Shown: positions 10,333 to 23,717, counted from the first letter of the stretch. The stretch: DNA of 64,000 nt from Otatea glauca (GCA_036346275.1 CM070726.1:31965410-32029409), one strand, 5' to 3'. Numbers and translations: made by a program. The notes: generated from the sequence alone by a model not told the origin.

Positions 10333-13300
10333 ATGGACCAAGGTGGATGTATGACATGGACCGTTGTGGGGCGTAGTTTTTAATGGTGTGAGTTATTTTC
10401 TAAACGTGGCGCGCGCTAAGTCGAAGAATCTGGCGGACTACATGTGTTGTCCATGCGTTGATTGCAAAAATCGTAGTCGTTTTCTACCATAGAGTCGATC
10501 GTGCACACTTGCTTCAAGAGGTTTCAAGGTCGCTATACCGTTGGACCAAGCACGCGAAGATGAGATTGTACATGAAGGGCAACACATTATTGAAGATGAC
10601 GGAGACAACGGTATGACGGCAGCTTGAAGATACATTTGTCGGCGACCACGACGACGATCCGGATCAAATGTTGCGTGATGGGGAGGAGACTTCACGAGTG
10701 AAAGAGAGTTTCAAAAGTTCCAACATATGGTACAGACTCCACGACACCATTGTACCCAGTGCAAGGAGGAGCACAAAAATTGCGCATCGTGCTTACACTC
10801 ATCGCAGCTTGAAGGCAAGCAATGGTTGGTCCGATAAGAGCTTCACCGAGCTCTTATGTCTCTTGGGGATTTGCTTCCAGAGGGTAACGTGTTGCCTACA
10901 AGTGCGCATCGCCAAGCAGTTGTCCGCCTGCTGGGATTGGAAGTACAAAGGATACACGCATGTCCAAACGATTGCATGTTGTATCGCAATGAGTTTGCGG
11001 ACTTGGATGGCTGTGCTGTTTGCAAAGCAAAGCGGTATAAGGGCAACGATGATGACATCGATAATGAAGATGTCGGGGTGAAGCGTAAGAAGATGAGATC
11101 TCCCCGTAAGGTGGTGTGGTATTTTCCTATAATTCCCCGTCTGAATCGATTGTTTGCGAACAAAAGGCAAGCCCAATTGCTACGATGGCACGCCGAAGAG
11201 CGTAAGAACGATGGAATGCTCAGACACCCTGCTGACTCTGTGCAATGGAGGAACATCGACAGAAAATATAAGAAGCACTTTGCATATGATGTAAGGAATA
11301 TAAGGTTTGGGTTGAGTACGGATGGGATGAATCCTTTCGGTAACATGAGCAGTCGTCATAGCACTAGGCCGGTAACTCTATGTATCTACAACCTTCCTCC
11401 TTGGCTTTGTATGAAGCGAAAGTACATTATGATGCCACTCTCGATCCAAGGGCCCAGCAACCCGCAACGATATCGATGTGTACCTCAAACCATTGGTTGA
11501 AGATCTTCTAATCTTGTGGAACGATGGAGTACGGGTATGGGATGAGTATAAAAGAGAGAACTTTATCCTACGCGCATTGTTGTTCGTAACCATCAATGAT
11601 TACCCCGCCTTGGTAACTGTCGGGCGCACGACAAAAGGCTTCAATGGATGCGCCCAATGCTTAGATGGTACAGACTAGTCGGTGGTCAAGAACTGTCGAA
11701 AAATGTCTTACATGCGGCATCGTAGGTTCCTCCGCAAGGATCACCCATACCGCAATAATAAGAAAGCTTTTGATGGGACAAAGGAGACCGATTTAGCTCA
11801 GAAGAATCACACTGGGAGAGAGATATTTGCAGCTGTAAGGGATCTTAAAATTATCCACGAAAAGGAGTAGGCGGACATCTATCCCGAGTTCCCGTGATAA
11901 GGCTCCTTTGTGGAAAAAGAGATCAGTATTTTGGGTCCTACCTTATTGGCAGCACTTAGAAGTGCGACACGCAATCGACGTCATGCACATAGAGAAGAAC
12001 GTGTGTGACAGCTTGCTTGGTATCTTCTTGGATATACCTGGCAAAACAAAAGATACTCTCCAAGCACGGATGGACCTTGAAGATATGAAACTCGGAAGGA
12101 GCCGCATCACGAGACATGGATACAGGAAAAAAGTACCTTCCCGCACCGCTACACTCTGAGCAAAAAGAAAAATTAGCTCATGCGAATGCTTGCACGGAGT
12201 GAAAGTTCCGTCCGGATACTCGCCAACATAAAGAGACTAGTCTCAATGAAAGACTTAAAATTAATTGGTATGAAGTCTCACGATTGCCACGTGATGATGA
12301 AGCGATGCTTCCAATTGCGCTTAGGGTGTTCGCGGAGAAAGTCCGAGACCCAATTATGAAGTTGTGTTCATTCTTCAACGTGATTTCACGTAAGGCCATA
12401 GATCCATTGAAACTAGATAAGCTACAGAAGACGTGGTCCACACTCTCTGCAGCTCGAGATGTGTTTCCTCCATCTTTTTTGATATTATAGTCCATCTCAT
12501 TGTTCACATCGTGAAAGAGATACTGATTCTCGGTCCGTGTTTCTACATCGATGTATCCTTTTGAGAGGTTCATGGGGTCATAAAGAAATATGTTCGTAAT
12601 CGACATCGCCGGAAGGTTGCATTGCGATGGTTGGGGAACCGAGGAGGTCATTGAGTTCTGCGTTGATTACATGGATCTCAAACCGATTGGTGTGCCTACA
12701 TCACGACATGAGGGTAGGCTACGAGGAAAAGGGACATCAAGCAGAAATCACTCCGTACAAACAATCTAGCTTCATTCACACAAGCACATTTCGCAGCCTG
12801 GGACAATCGGTTGTGGTGGCCCGTATGTCAACATGCACAAGAGCATGCTATCTAGAACAAACCCAACGAAGTCGAGGGTTGGATCGCGAGAGAGCATAGA
12901 CATAACTCGGCGATTGGTTGCGTAGGCACATGATGCATACGGAGACAGAGTGCGCCGATTGAAAGTGTTGGCTCAGGGACCGCCCACTACAATTCGGACA
13001 TTCCAAGGATACGATATAAATGGTTTTACTTTTTATACAAGAGCACAAGATAAAAAGAGCACCAACCAAAACAACGGTATCCGTACAGATGCCTACGACA
13101 GCAACGGAGATAGGAAAACCTACTACGGATTCATAGAAGAGATTTGGGAGCTTGATTACGGACCTTTGAAGGTCCCTCTCTTTCGGTGCCAATGGGTAAG
13201 ACTTCCAAGGGGCATGAACATCGACAAGTACGGTATCACTACCGTGGACCTAAAACTGGTCGGATACAGAGAAGAACCATTCGTACTTGCTAATTGTGTT

Positions 13301-13528
13301 ACACAAATCTTTCTTGTAACCGATCCAGCTAACAAGGAGCTCCACGTGGTTATTCAAGGAAAAAGAAGGATTGTCGGGGTTGAGAATGTTGTAGACGAGG
13401 AAGAGTACAACCAATTCGATGAGCTTCCTCCTTTCGGAGAGGACGTTGACCTCGGTCTCATGGAAGAGAGTGAGGACGAAGTTACATACATACGCTGCGA
13501 TCATGACGAAGGTCGAATTGTAGCTTAG
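10333..13528 (+). pseudogene. TNP2-like CACTA transposase, disrupted
   Basis: It starts ATGGACCAAGG right after a TTGTAG acceptor. It is spread over several frames: main open parts are 10856-11500, 11478-11678, 11682-11870, 11908-12159, 12284-12490 and 12950-13528. Recognisable family blocks are ACPNDCMLYRNEFADLDGC with a Cys cluster, WYFPIIPRLNRLFA, NPFGNMSSRHSTRPV, IDVMHIEKNVCDSLLG (a hallmark of the Transposase_21/TNP2 domain), then the KSHDCHV region and PIALRVF of DUF4218. The last open part (192 aa) is a DUF4216-like C-terminus (YYGFIEEIWELDYG) and is intact to its stop. Several stops and frameshifts, concentrated before 10856 and at 12490-12950, disable it. Confidence 0.85.
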
Positions 13529-13992
13529 TTGTCCTAATTAAATACATTTTATTTTCTCATATGTAACAATTAATGTATTCTTTTGTCATATGTATCAATT
13601 TGTGTGAATTCAACTTCATCTGTGTGTTTTTTTCGTATTTGTGTGAATTTTTGAAGCGATGGTTGGTCTACTGCATTTGTTTGAATTTAAATCAAATATT
13701 ACATGTCCTGACGTATTCTTCCAAAAATTTCGAAAATTTGGATAAAATTGATAGGATTTCAAAACAGTGAGCAATTTGAATTTTTATTTTGAAATATTAA
13801 AACTATGAAAACAGTGAGCAATCTGGATTTTTATAATTTTACAACTTTGTCAAAACTTAGGGGAAATATTTAAATCAAATATTACATATCCTGAAGTATT
13901 CCTCCAAAATTTGCGTAAAATTTGGATAAAAATTGATAGGATTTAAAAACTCCCAAAGCAATCATCCTTTGAAAACTTTGACATAATTGATC

Positions 13993-14325
13993 GAGCTTAT
14001 CACTGCGGTTGTCTCATTAAGCGGCGGAAGAAGTGATTTATCACCGCGGTTTGTAGTATTAACCCAGCGAAGTGATAATCAAGTATTACGCCGGTTTTGT
14101 TTTGAACCGCGGTGATAATACTTTCACCGCCGGGTGTAGATACAACCGGCGGTGATAATGTATTATTACCGGGTTGAGTTTGAACCGGCGGTGATAAATA
14201 CTTTCACCGCCGGGTTGAGCTTGAACCGGCAAGTGATAATTCAACTATCACCGCCGGTTCTCTTTATTATCCGCGGTGATAGTGTATCACCGCCGGTTTT
14301 GTGGTGACCCGGCGGTGATACTCTA
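13993..14325. repeat. Internal block of terminus-like repeats between the two CACTA genes
   Basis: At least ten copies of a core near TATCACCGCCGGTT and its complement, alternating in orientation like the subterminal arrays but with CACCGCC in place of CACTGCC. The block is followed at once by a TATA box (14330) and a GC-rich leader. It resembles a second 5' subterminal region lying inside the element. See the findings for possible meanings. Confidence 0.8.
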
Positions 14326-14329
14326 ACCC

Positions 14330-14336
14330 TATAAAT
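14330..14336 (+). promoter_or_regulatory. TATA box for the second CACTA gene
   Basis: TATAAAT follows the internal repeat block and precedes a GC-rich, CT-biased leader (14340-14560). This mirrors the repeat-then-TATA order at the element's 5' end. Confidence 0.5.
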
Positions 14337-14789
14337 TCAACACCGCGCCACTCACCCCTCATTTCCCCTTCAACCCGACGCCGCCACTTCGCCTCCTCGC
14401 ATCGCCCGCCGCGTTGCCCGCGACGCCCGGCCGTCGCCTCGACCTCACCGCCTCGCCCCGCCATCGCCGGACCTCACCGCCCCGCCGTCGCCTCGACCTC
14501 ATCGCCTCGGCCGTCGCCCCGCCGTTCTTTGCTTCGGTAATGACCCGCCGTCGCCCCGCCGTTTTTTACTATACATATGCATGGATTATTTGAAATTGAG
14601 AACTACTGCATGTGGTATGTCGATGAAGCGTGTTGGTACCACTCGAGTTTGCGTCTAGATTATTTTGTCGTCAAATTCCGGCCGTAGAGGCACGGACTGT
14701 ATTTCCAACCATAATTTAACGTATTCGGTTAGAAGATGGACAGTTAAGTCGTGCTGAATATCTCGAATCCAGTTATTGTTTGATGTATG

Positions 14790-15640
14790 CGTTTAAATCG
14801 ATCTTGTCTTTCGCTGGAGTGTTTGAAGAGTTCGCGCAAGTCGTGAAGGCACTATGCCATGGAGCCATCCGTCACCCGTAAAGATGTAGTTCGGCCATTT
14901 TCCAATGGTGATTTTGGTGGCCGCGGAGAAGAGCAAATGGTCGGTTTGGTCACATGATGTCAGCATTCCAATCCATGGTTTGTCCAGAGCCATCCATTTG
15001 AGCCATAGCCAGTGTAGGCGGAGTGATCGGGTGAACCTGTCTAGTTTGAGAATTCCTAGGCCCCCCATGTTGAAGGGTCGGCAAACTGATGTCCAGCGTA
15101 CTTTGCAGTTATTGTCGTGAAGTGGTCCGTTGCCTGCCCATAGGAATTTCCTTCTTAGTTTGTCAAAATCTGAGATGATTTTTTTGGGTGCCTTGATTGC
15201 AGTCCTTAGGTAAATTGGAAGCGAGGTTAGCATCGATTTGACCAAGGTGAGGCGCCCCCATCGTGAGATGGCACGCTTGCCAGCCCGCTAGTCATCGCAC
15301 CACTTTATCTTGGATGGACTGTAGTTTGACACGGCGCAATCGACCCAAAGTGAGACGCATGCCTTGGTATTTGATAGGGAAACCCGATATTCGTCCATTA
15401 AACGACTGCAAGATGCTTTGAAGGTTTAGGCTGTGGCTTCTGATTGCGGTTACAGTGCTCTTTTGCATGTTGACTCGGAGGCCGGAGGCTCATCCAAAAA
15501 GCCTAAGGATGGCAATGGTTGCCTCTAGCTCTTCTTTGACCAGATTTAGGAAGACTACTGCATCATCCGCATAGAGGGAGACTCGAGGTGAGGAGGCGCA
15601 ACCTTTCAAGGGAGATAGGACGCCGTTCATCAACACATGC
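14790..15640 (-). mobile_element. LINE (non-LTR retrotransposon) fragment, reverse transcriptase C-terminal part
   Basis: On the minus strand the 150-aa frame 15245-14793 reads MVKSMLTSLPIYLRTAIKAP, then DKLRRKFLWAG, KVRWTSVCRPFNMGGLGILK and LRLHWLWLKW. This is the conserved segment that follows the reverse transcriptase and precedes the zinc-finger end in plant L1-type LINEs. Upstream sequence to about 15640 carries more reverse transcriptase-like coding in other frames. It is truncated at both sides, with no poly(A) tail visible, and sits in the leader or intron of the second CACTA gene, so it arrived after that gene. Confidence 0.8.
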
Positions 15641-15825
15641 AGTTGATCTTCTCTTAATCTCTTTGAATGTAATTATAAAGAAAAATGAAAGAGAGCAACA
15701 CTTCAACTGACCATTCTCAATTTCAAGTAGTTCTCTACAATATTAAGCCGTCCATTCCTTTGAATCCAATGTGTGTATTTCAAAAATGACCTTGTTAATT
15801 GGAAATTTTCAACAAACTTGCTAGG

Positions 15826-18800
15826 AATGGCCTCCGACGAAGGACAAGTACCGGAGGGAGTTGGGCCCTCAAATATGGACGAAGGAGGAAGGGGTAGCCC
15901 GAATAATAGCCCAACGTCCTATCTCGAACTCGCAGGATCCACCATGGACCAACTCGACGATACTCACGTAAGCGAGGTAAAGTTTTAGTACACTGTGGTT
16001 CCCAAAACATGGTAGGCCCAGACGACTAATATTGTAGAAGATCAATTTGTAGGCTCAGACGTCTGATCAACGAAGGCAGCGCGCAAGTTATGGTCCGAAC
16101 AAGATGCCTAAGGGAATTTTTAACATAGTGGAGCTCTCGGCAGTCGGGGAACCTGCTATGCCAGAGTCATCATTGGGGCCGTACAGGACAGCCTGCGGGG
16201 TTATTGCTAGGGATGATGTGCCCATCAGCTATAGATCATGGATTGGCCGCGAGGTGACCCATGGGTGGTACCCAATGACCAAGAACTCATTATGGGACAA
16301 GCTGAAACAAGTTTTCCGGTTCCCCAAGGGACCGAGCTGGTTGCAAAGAAACGAGCACTCAGATCATGTGCCTCAAGCGTGGAAGAATTGGAAGACAACA
16401 CTAAACAAGAATTATGTGAAAAGAATGAAACGCCGAATTTTGACACGCACCCAAAGTTAAGGGAGTTCTAGGATGAATTTGTGGCGCATAAGAGGTCCAA
16501 GAAGCTCACATAGTAAGTCAAAGGAACAAAGCAAACACGGATAAGAATATTCACCCTCACAAACTAGGAACCGGAGGGTACGTGAAGAAAATACCAAAGA
16601 TGGGATCGGTCCAAGAAGAAATAACCCGCAAGGGTATAATTCTACAACGCCGCTTTAAGCTTAACGATCGAAGCAATCGGTTGCTTGGGAGGGGTGCTTC
16701 TATCTCCGATGATGGCGGCTTAAGCTTCGAAGCGATAGAGAGCGGGAAGTGTCGCGCAGAATCACGATGCTCACACGCAGCCTTCCCAAGGATCTTTCGC
16801 GCCACGAAGGGAGAATGACGAGCTAACCATAGCCCGGGTAACAAGGAGCATCCAGTCGCACTGAGGGTTGGTTTGGTCACGTGGAAAGAAGCCTTCCCGC
16901 AGACGCATGGATGTACAAACGCTCAAAGAGATTAAGAGAAGATCGACCGAACGCCGATAAAAGATTTGTCGTGAGAGCGCTAGAGGAACAAAGATCGGAA
17001 CTAGATAAGGCCGTGGAGCAAGCCGCATGAAAGCTCTCACCACGACCGCCACCCGGTGAAAGCCCCGAGCTCATCGGTCCGATGCTCGTAAGAGCAACAA
17101 GGCCCACTGTGGATTCCCAAGAGCATGGATCGTGTTTTCCGTGGATGACATCAAAGAACCGACACTGCAAGCTACATTTGGCCGCATATGGCATTACCAT
17201 AAAGGTGGTGAGAGCGTGGCTTGGCCATGCCAGAGTCACGGACTTTGCACCGCCGCCCGATACGCGCAGGATTCGCCAGGTCGGCGTGGGCGGTGTCATC
17301 CGCCAATACCGAAAAATGGAGGTAGAGATCCTGGCGAGGATGGGAACAAAAGCTAGGAGAAAACGTGAATGGCTTCTCGCGTGGCGCAAGAGCTTGATTA
17401 AGTTTGGCTCGGACGATGAGGGCGACGACGATGATGATCACCGCACTCTCCACACGAGACCTCCGCCCTCTCGCCGCCAACCAGAAAAGTCCAACTCCTC
17501 CGTCGGCACCAACCGAAAAAGCCCGACTCCTCACCCCAAAACCGTAAAGAATCGAACAACGGAATATTTCGATCGGCACCGCCCTCAAGAAATCTCAACC
17601 ATCTGTGAACCGGGACAACCACAAAAGAAACTATCACCGACATGACCGAGGAAGAGCGGAAAAAGCATGTAAGCGCTGCGTAGCATCTCACTTTAAAAAG
17701 GTGCCATCAAGTAAGAAGACTAAAGTTGATCTTGACGCAAAAGTTTTTCTTGAGTATGGCAAAAGTGCAAAAGACGGGCAAGCTTCAACCTTGCAAAATA
17801 TCGGACTACGAGCGCATATCCGTAAAGCAATACTTGCAGCGGCTAGTGCCGACACGCTAAAGCGGGATGCTCAAGCGGATGATGTTCAACTAGATGCTCT
17901 GCGCAAGGTCTCGTGGAAGTTCGTTATGGGAAAACCGCCGGTTGAACCACTCATTTCGACAACCTTACAACTCAATCGTGGCGCGTCCATCGCTGGTACA
18001 TGCAGCGATCCAACGATGGTATGGAGGCGTTCCCGATCGATATACGAGCAAGATTTTCACAATGGGGATAACATCCGCTGGGTTCTTTTCACGAGTCAGT
18101 ATATGTTGTACCAAAGAAGATGCCCTGGACGTGAACATACTTAGACTATGGACTTTGTAAGTCCGTCCGTATATCGTTGAGCATTTCATCATCGTTTAAT
18201 TGCATCTCTAACTTCTTTCTTATGTAGAATGGAGGTACAGACATGTAGAAGAAATAACAATGACAATCTAGCATTCCTAGATCCGGGCTCACAACGAGAA
18301 ACTTGTGAACGACAATCCACGATTCGTTGAAGACTATTTATTTAATACTTTTTGAAGTCGCAATACAAAACCTCCGTACTTTTACCCTATAACTTCAAGC
18401 ACGATCTCCGACTTCTAATATCGTTTTACTATTTTTGCGTAACACGCACGATGTGGGAGTAATTGACTACGTTGACATATATGTGCAGTTTCACTGGTCC
18501 TCCTCGTCATCCAGTTAGATGCTAGCGGATTTTTGTCTTGGACTCGGAGAAAACAAACTAATCTGTACCAAGACCTTTGGGACATCTTTGAGCAGTAAAC
18601 TCGATCGTTGCGTTATTACTCTAGCAAAATTCCATTCTATTGCATTTAAGTTTAATTACTATTCAAAATCATTCACAGGGCTTTACGACGGCGATCGCAA
18701 GAAAAGTGTTCTGTATCGTCCATACAGAAAAATTTTGAAATAATAAATGACTTTCCATGCATGAAGCAGAACCCTAAACAATTTATGTGCATTCTATGTA

Positions 18801-19048
18801 TGTACAAATATGCATTCAATTGTCACGGAGAGTGTCGGCTATAACGGCCATGGTACGTAATTACACTTTGATGCCCTTTTTTATTTAACAAATATCATCA
18901 TTAAGTAACTTCCTTTTTTGTTCAAAAACAGCGCTCCAAATTGAGAACCAATAAGTTATTGCTGATAGAAATTATAGCAATTCAAGAACAGATCGCCGGA
19001 TTCATTCATGATGAGATCATCAATCCAAACGGCGAGTTCCACGAGTAG
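15826..19048 (+). pseudogene. Second CACTA gene: TNPA-like (Transposase_24) with Ulp1-type peptidase-like C-terminus, disrupted
   Basis: Likely start MASDEGQVPEGVGPSNMDEG at 15826. A block from about 16104 (MPKGIFNIVELSAVGEP, CGVIARDDVPISYRSW, SLWDKLKQVFRFP, WKTTLNKNYVK) matches the plant transposase Ptta/En/Spm (Transposase_24) family. Around 17130 VDDIKEPT and SVAWPCQSHG follow, then 17605-18144 with MQ-like and YEQDFHNGDNIRWV blocks. Parts near 18130 (DVNILRLWTL), 18260 (LAFLDPGSQRETC) and 18980-19048 (EQIAGFIHDEIINPNGEFHE, ending at a stop) match the Ulp1/C48-like tail found in many grass CACTA elements. The active-site region near 18770-18840 is too decayed to call Cys or His. There are many frameshifts. 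Confidence 0.7.
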
Positions 19049-19333
19049 CCTCATCGCCCTCATTCCTACGGCCTAGACGCGTGACATGTCTACTTCGACT
19101 CTTTGTAAAATCAAAGCGAACGGGATGACATGTAGTCGAGCTACATTTGTAAATAAATCATTGTAAAACAAATTATGTGATGCGTAATTTAATATATTTG
19201 AATTATGATTTTAACGATGCTTAGTCGATAGATGCATATATTTGAATTATGATTTGAACGATGCTTTATATACTACATATGGACACCGTAAACAATTATA
19301 TAAAATATATATATATTGTACAAAAAATATGCA

Positions 19334-19700
19334 AGCTTGTCACTGCCGGTTCTTGGAGAAAACCGGCAGTGATATGTGTCTATCACTGTCGGATTATGGT
19401 ACAACCCGGCAGTGCTAGTACAATATCACTGCGGTTTATATATAACCGGCAGTGATAATTATTATCACCGCCGTTGTAGATAGAACCGGCAGTGATAATC
19501 TTATCACCGCCGGATTTTGGTTTGATCCGCGGTGATAGTCGATATCACCGCCGGTTGTAGGTAGAACCGGCAGTGATAATCCTTATCACTGCCGGTTCCT
19601 GAGCCGGCAGTGATAATCCTCGAGTATCACTGCCGACCAATCACTGCCGGTGTCAATGACCGGCAGTGATGGGGTTTTGGAACCGGCAGTGATGTGCTGT
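19334..19700. repeat. 3' subterminal repeats of the CACTA element
   Basis: Alternating copies of the CACTGCCGGTT core and its complement. Between about 19465 and 19560 the core switches to CACCGCCGG, the variant used in the internal block at 13993-14325. Confidence 0.85.
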
Positions 19701-19715
19701 TCTGTAGTAGTGAAA

Positions 19716-22220
19716 CAAGCTAGCTAGCACCGGCACTAACTCCATTAACCACTAGCTTAACTGACTCATGCATGAAAGCTAATTGAGTCAACTAAATCTT
19801 TGTTCTAAAGCCACCACTCTATCGTGGCTTGACTCAAACAACATGCAGCCAGCACTACGGGAGTACATGCAACTACATCTAGTACTTCTACTAGCACGTC
19901 AAACGGTGCCATGCATGCACATATGCAACAAGATTACTACATTGACAAGATTAATATCTAACAGAGAGATGATCTGTGTGGGTCTCTATGATCTACTCAG
20001 TGTAGACATGAAAGACCTACTTTGTTAGACACCTCCACGAGATGAAATGTATGAGATGGTGTGATATTGATGGGTGTGCACTCAGCGATACTGATATACG
20101 CTATGTGATGAGTATATAAGTATATAGACATATTTATATTGCATCATCAATGATAAAAGATAAATAGTTATGTTATTATTTTATTACATACTTGCTGAGT
20201 CGTGAACTCATCCTATCTTATTTTAATATTTTAGGGGATCATTGAAAGCAATATGCATGTGATGGGAGTAGCACCATTGTGTCACTTGTCACATCATCTT
20301 CTACAAATATCTATTTTTAATGTTCACTCATGAGTAATAAAATGCTTAGCCAATTTAGTTAATGAACTTTCATAATCGTAGTAATGGACATGTGAACTTA
20401 GTCAATTTTATACTAAATGGGAAGTTTAGCTATTTATTTATTCTTGATCATAGTTGTCGCCAAAAAGGTAAAGACTGCTCCCGAACACATGTGATCTAGA
20501 CGTACCCAAGTGCGAAGACTCAAGCATGCTTGGGCGCATTGTTCCAAGGTTTATTATTATTTTTGATATTGTTTATGTCATTATGCAAATTCTTGTTAGT
20601 GTTGTTTAGGAGAGGAGTTAATTGTTTTAGAATTCTTGCTGGTGTCATAGTTAAAATCATAGTAAAAATGATGAAAAATATAAATATTGGTAATATCTTG
20701 AGCACATGAAGTGCTAGGGTGTTACATATTCAATCAGAAAAATTTATCAAACAGAGAGTCATGATAACATAACAAAATTCATTGCCTTTATTGCATTCTA
20801 GGAAGATCATTATACCAGCTCTATATATATCACTGCTTAATTATTGAAGTTACAACAATAATTTGAATTGAACTTCATGTGTTCAACACTGTGCACTTTG
20901 CAACAATTCAATGTGGTCATCCTCTTTTCTTCTTTCTTCATCTTCATGGCCTATTTCATTGCATGGTTGTGCAAGATGAAAAGAAATTTTGATTGGAAAC
21001 TGGTCACTCATGGAAGTTCCTGGAGTTCCTAGGATGCTACCGCTAGCCACCTAGGCAGGTACCTGGAGTTCCTAGGATGCTACTGCGCTCCTCATTCAGC
21101 TCGTTTGAGCCATCTTCGATGCCAGATCCTTTCTACCTCTATCACTGCCGCTCTTCATCACCGCCAACACGACTCTAACCATCCCATGCCATACCGCCAC
21201 CACTAGTGGCCTCGTCGTCAACCCAGCAACCCATTTTGTTGGTTTCCACTGTCAACCACCACACCATTCACCGCTGGCAAGCACTTCCTGAGACCACCGT
21301 CGTCCTCCTCTGTTTCTTCCTTCTGTTCTCTCGCTTTCTCTCTCTCTCTAACATCTAAGGCTCACATGTTAGTCGCTTAAATCACGATTAAGAAAATAAT
21401 TAATGGTTGGTGATGTAATTAGTACCTAATGTTAGTATGACACATGGGACCCACTTTCAAGGTTATGTGATACTGACAGGTAGGACCCATCTGAGAAAAA
21501 TCAGTAAAAATAATCAAATCTGACAGGTGTACCCACTGGTAAATAATTCAAAAAAATTAGAAAAACCATCTTTAGTTTAGTAAAAATATGTTTTCCACGT
21601 AGTAAATATTATCCACCGCTCAAATAATTAACTAAGAAAACTGAAATAAATGTATGGTAGATGCTTAGCCCTACTTATACCGATATCATGGACACTAGGT
21701 TAGACTAAGGTCGAAATGTTCACATGAAAAATATTTATGTTATGATCCAAAGGTGGTATCTCTATTATTTTGGTTAAGAAATAAAATGAAAAAACATGTT
21801 TTAGTCTTGGGTGAATGGTTGTAGATATCAGTGTTTGTGCACGAGATATTGGTATATGGTTGTCTCGTCCGAGTCATTAAGGACTGAGTCTGTGGTATAG
21901 TTAAATCCAATACCAATACACAAACCACATGTGTCTTTTATAGGAAGGCTTTAGCATAATAAGTTGTCGCGGACTAGTAACAAAACCGCAGGTGATAGTT
22001 GATAGATGAGATTGGGCTAGTGCAGGCAAAGAGGGTGTAGGACCTCGCTGGTCAAGTAAAGTCTACCAACATAACATTTAGCCTCTTAGGATATTGGAGT
22101 ACTCCTTATCCGGAAGAGAGTATCGACAGACGGTTTGTTATTAGAATCGGTAATGTAAATGTTTTATCATAAACTCTCAAATCAGGCACCAATGCTATCG
22201 ATGATATATTTTTACAGAAA
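19716..22220. other. No genes recognised; probable retrotransposon remnants
   Basis: AT-rich sequence without a supported gene. AGTGCTAGGGTGTTACA at 20708-20724 looks like the 3' end of a TGTAACACCC-type LTR, but its start is not found. A CT-rich, serine/proline-like stretch (21100-21350) has no continuing frame. Confidence 0.4.
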
Positions 22221-22226
22221 AACTAT

Positions 22227-22365
22227 CGTACGGTATACCGTTTGTACGGTATACCATTTTTACCGCCGGTGAAACCTCTGAAACCTCTAAAACCTACTAT
22301 GAAACTTCTGAAACCTGCTCTGAAATCTCTGAAAACATGCTCTGAAACCTGTGAAACCTACTATA
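22227..22365. repeat. Short repeats: GTACGGTATACC pair and GAAACCT-rich run
   Basis: GTACGGTATACCGTTT and GTACGGTATACCATTT lie next to each other, each holding the palindrome GGTATACC. A run of CTGAAACCT-like units follows (about 22268-22362). TTGGAATCAATTCCAA at 22370-22385 is another perfect palindrome. The origin is unknown. Confidence 0.55.
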
Positions 22366-23616
22366 CTGTTGGAATCAATTCCAACGGTATAGGGTTCAGT
22401 AGTAGCGGTCATATTTTTATACGATGGGATGTTTATCCGGGACTCAGTCTCCTGCCGATTTGCCGGACGACAAGGGCCACTACCGCATGGTATCGTAGCG
22501 TGCCCGCGTTGCCAACGAGAAGAATCCCGTCATGGCTGTCCAAGAACTGCAACATCACAGCTGCGTCTGCATCCTCCTGTTTTGACCTGTCACGGCATCC
22601 TCGTTCCATTTAACTGGTCTAGTTCGAACCGTGCAGCAAATGGTGCCGTCACTTTCCTGCGCAGAAATCCGATCCTTCGTTTGGTTCGCGAGCAAGTGAA
22701 GCCAGCTGCCGCGTTTATTAACTAATCTCTAATCGATCATACGTTGGGCTTCTGGTCTGATCGAGTCGTTCGTTCCTGCGACACGTATATCTGATATTAG
22801 AACAGTACGAAAAATAAGGTTCTATTTGAAATGCGAGAAATTTCACATTTACGACAGAGCCTAAGATTCGACCTTTGTATCGCAGTAACTCACTGCAAGA
22901 ATACCCTGTGGCCGAAGGCGTCAACAGCAAAATCTGAAACCGAAGACAGTCCAGGGATCAAAAACCCCACCCTTTTCCTCGGCACCGCGAGTTCTAACGA
23001 GTAGCGAGCTCTTGATCGCGGGCGTGCCTGAAACCCACCCAGCCATAATTTAACGGAGGAATTATTGCGGAAAGTGATTGATTCTGTCGCGGTCTGGTTC
23101 GATGTTAATTGAAGTAAGCCAGTTCTGTCGTCTGGAATGAATTCGGAATCAAACGCTCGTTTTCTTGCAGGACTGAATCGGTTTGATGGGCGCCTTCGAG
23201 TGCAGCTGCTTCACTGGTCTAACCGTACCTGTGCTCGCCGAGCCGAGCCGGGCCGACACGGCACGGTGGATACGGCAGACCGTCGCGATTCGGTATGGTT
23301 TAATCTTGAAGCCTGAAGGATTTATACCGAATCGGTCTGTACGACACCCAACTCTACTTCCGAGTCCTACCGGCATGCACCGGGCCGAGCTGCTGTCTGC
23401 CTGCCCGGGCGTTTCAGGCGGATGCATCCGTTTGACGGCAACCAACCAATCCATATTCCTCACGCAAGGATTTTAATTCCCCAAGATCAGTTCATCTCGT
23501 CAAACCTTCATTTTTTTCTCACCTCTAATAGAAAGCGATCTCATGTTCAGGTCGTTTTCTACTACCTCGCCTTTCCAATCCATAGTTCTATATAGCCTCT
23601 GTTATGTCCTGTGCGT

Positions 23617-23632
23617 CCATATATATATATAA
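23617..23632 (+). promoter_or_regulatory. TATA region of the small gene
   Basis: ATATATATATATAACC lies about 250 bp before the start codon and about 85 bp before the 5'-UTR intron donor, which puts transcription start near 23660. The alternating AT run makes the exact TATA position unclear. Confidence 0.5.
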
Positions 23633-23717
23633 CCACCAATGGTACAAACCTGCACTCTTATCTCAGTTCTCTGCCTTGGCTTCAGCTTCTGCAGCTGCTG
23701 CCCCTCTTCCAGCTTAG

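Larger units (their letters stand above)
9391..19712 (+). mobile_element. CACTA (En/Spm-type) DNA transposon, 10.3 kb, degenerate
   Basis: The right end read inward starts CACTACTACAGAACAGC; the left end reads CTCTACTACAGAACAGC, one base from a match. Both are followed by many copies of ATCACTGCCGGTT in both orientations, the usual transposase-binding subterminal repeats. Inside are two genes in one orientation: a TNP2-like transposase (10.33-13.53 kb) and a TNPA/Ulp1-type second gene (15.83-19.05 kb). A LINE fragment lies at 14.79-15.64 kb and an extra internal repeat block at 13.99-14.32 kb. Both genes carry stops and frameshifts, so the element is not autonomous now. Confidence 0.88.
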
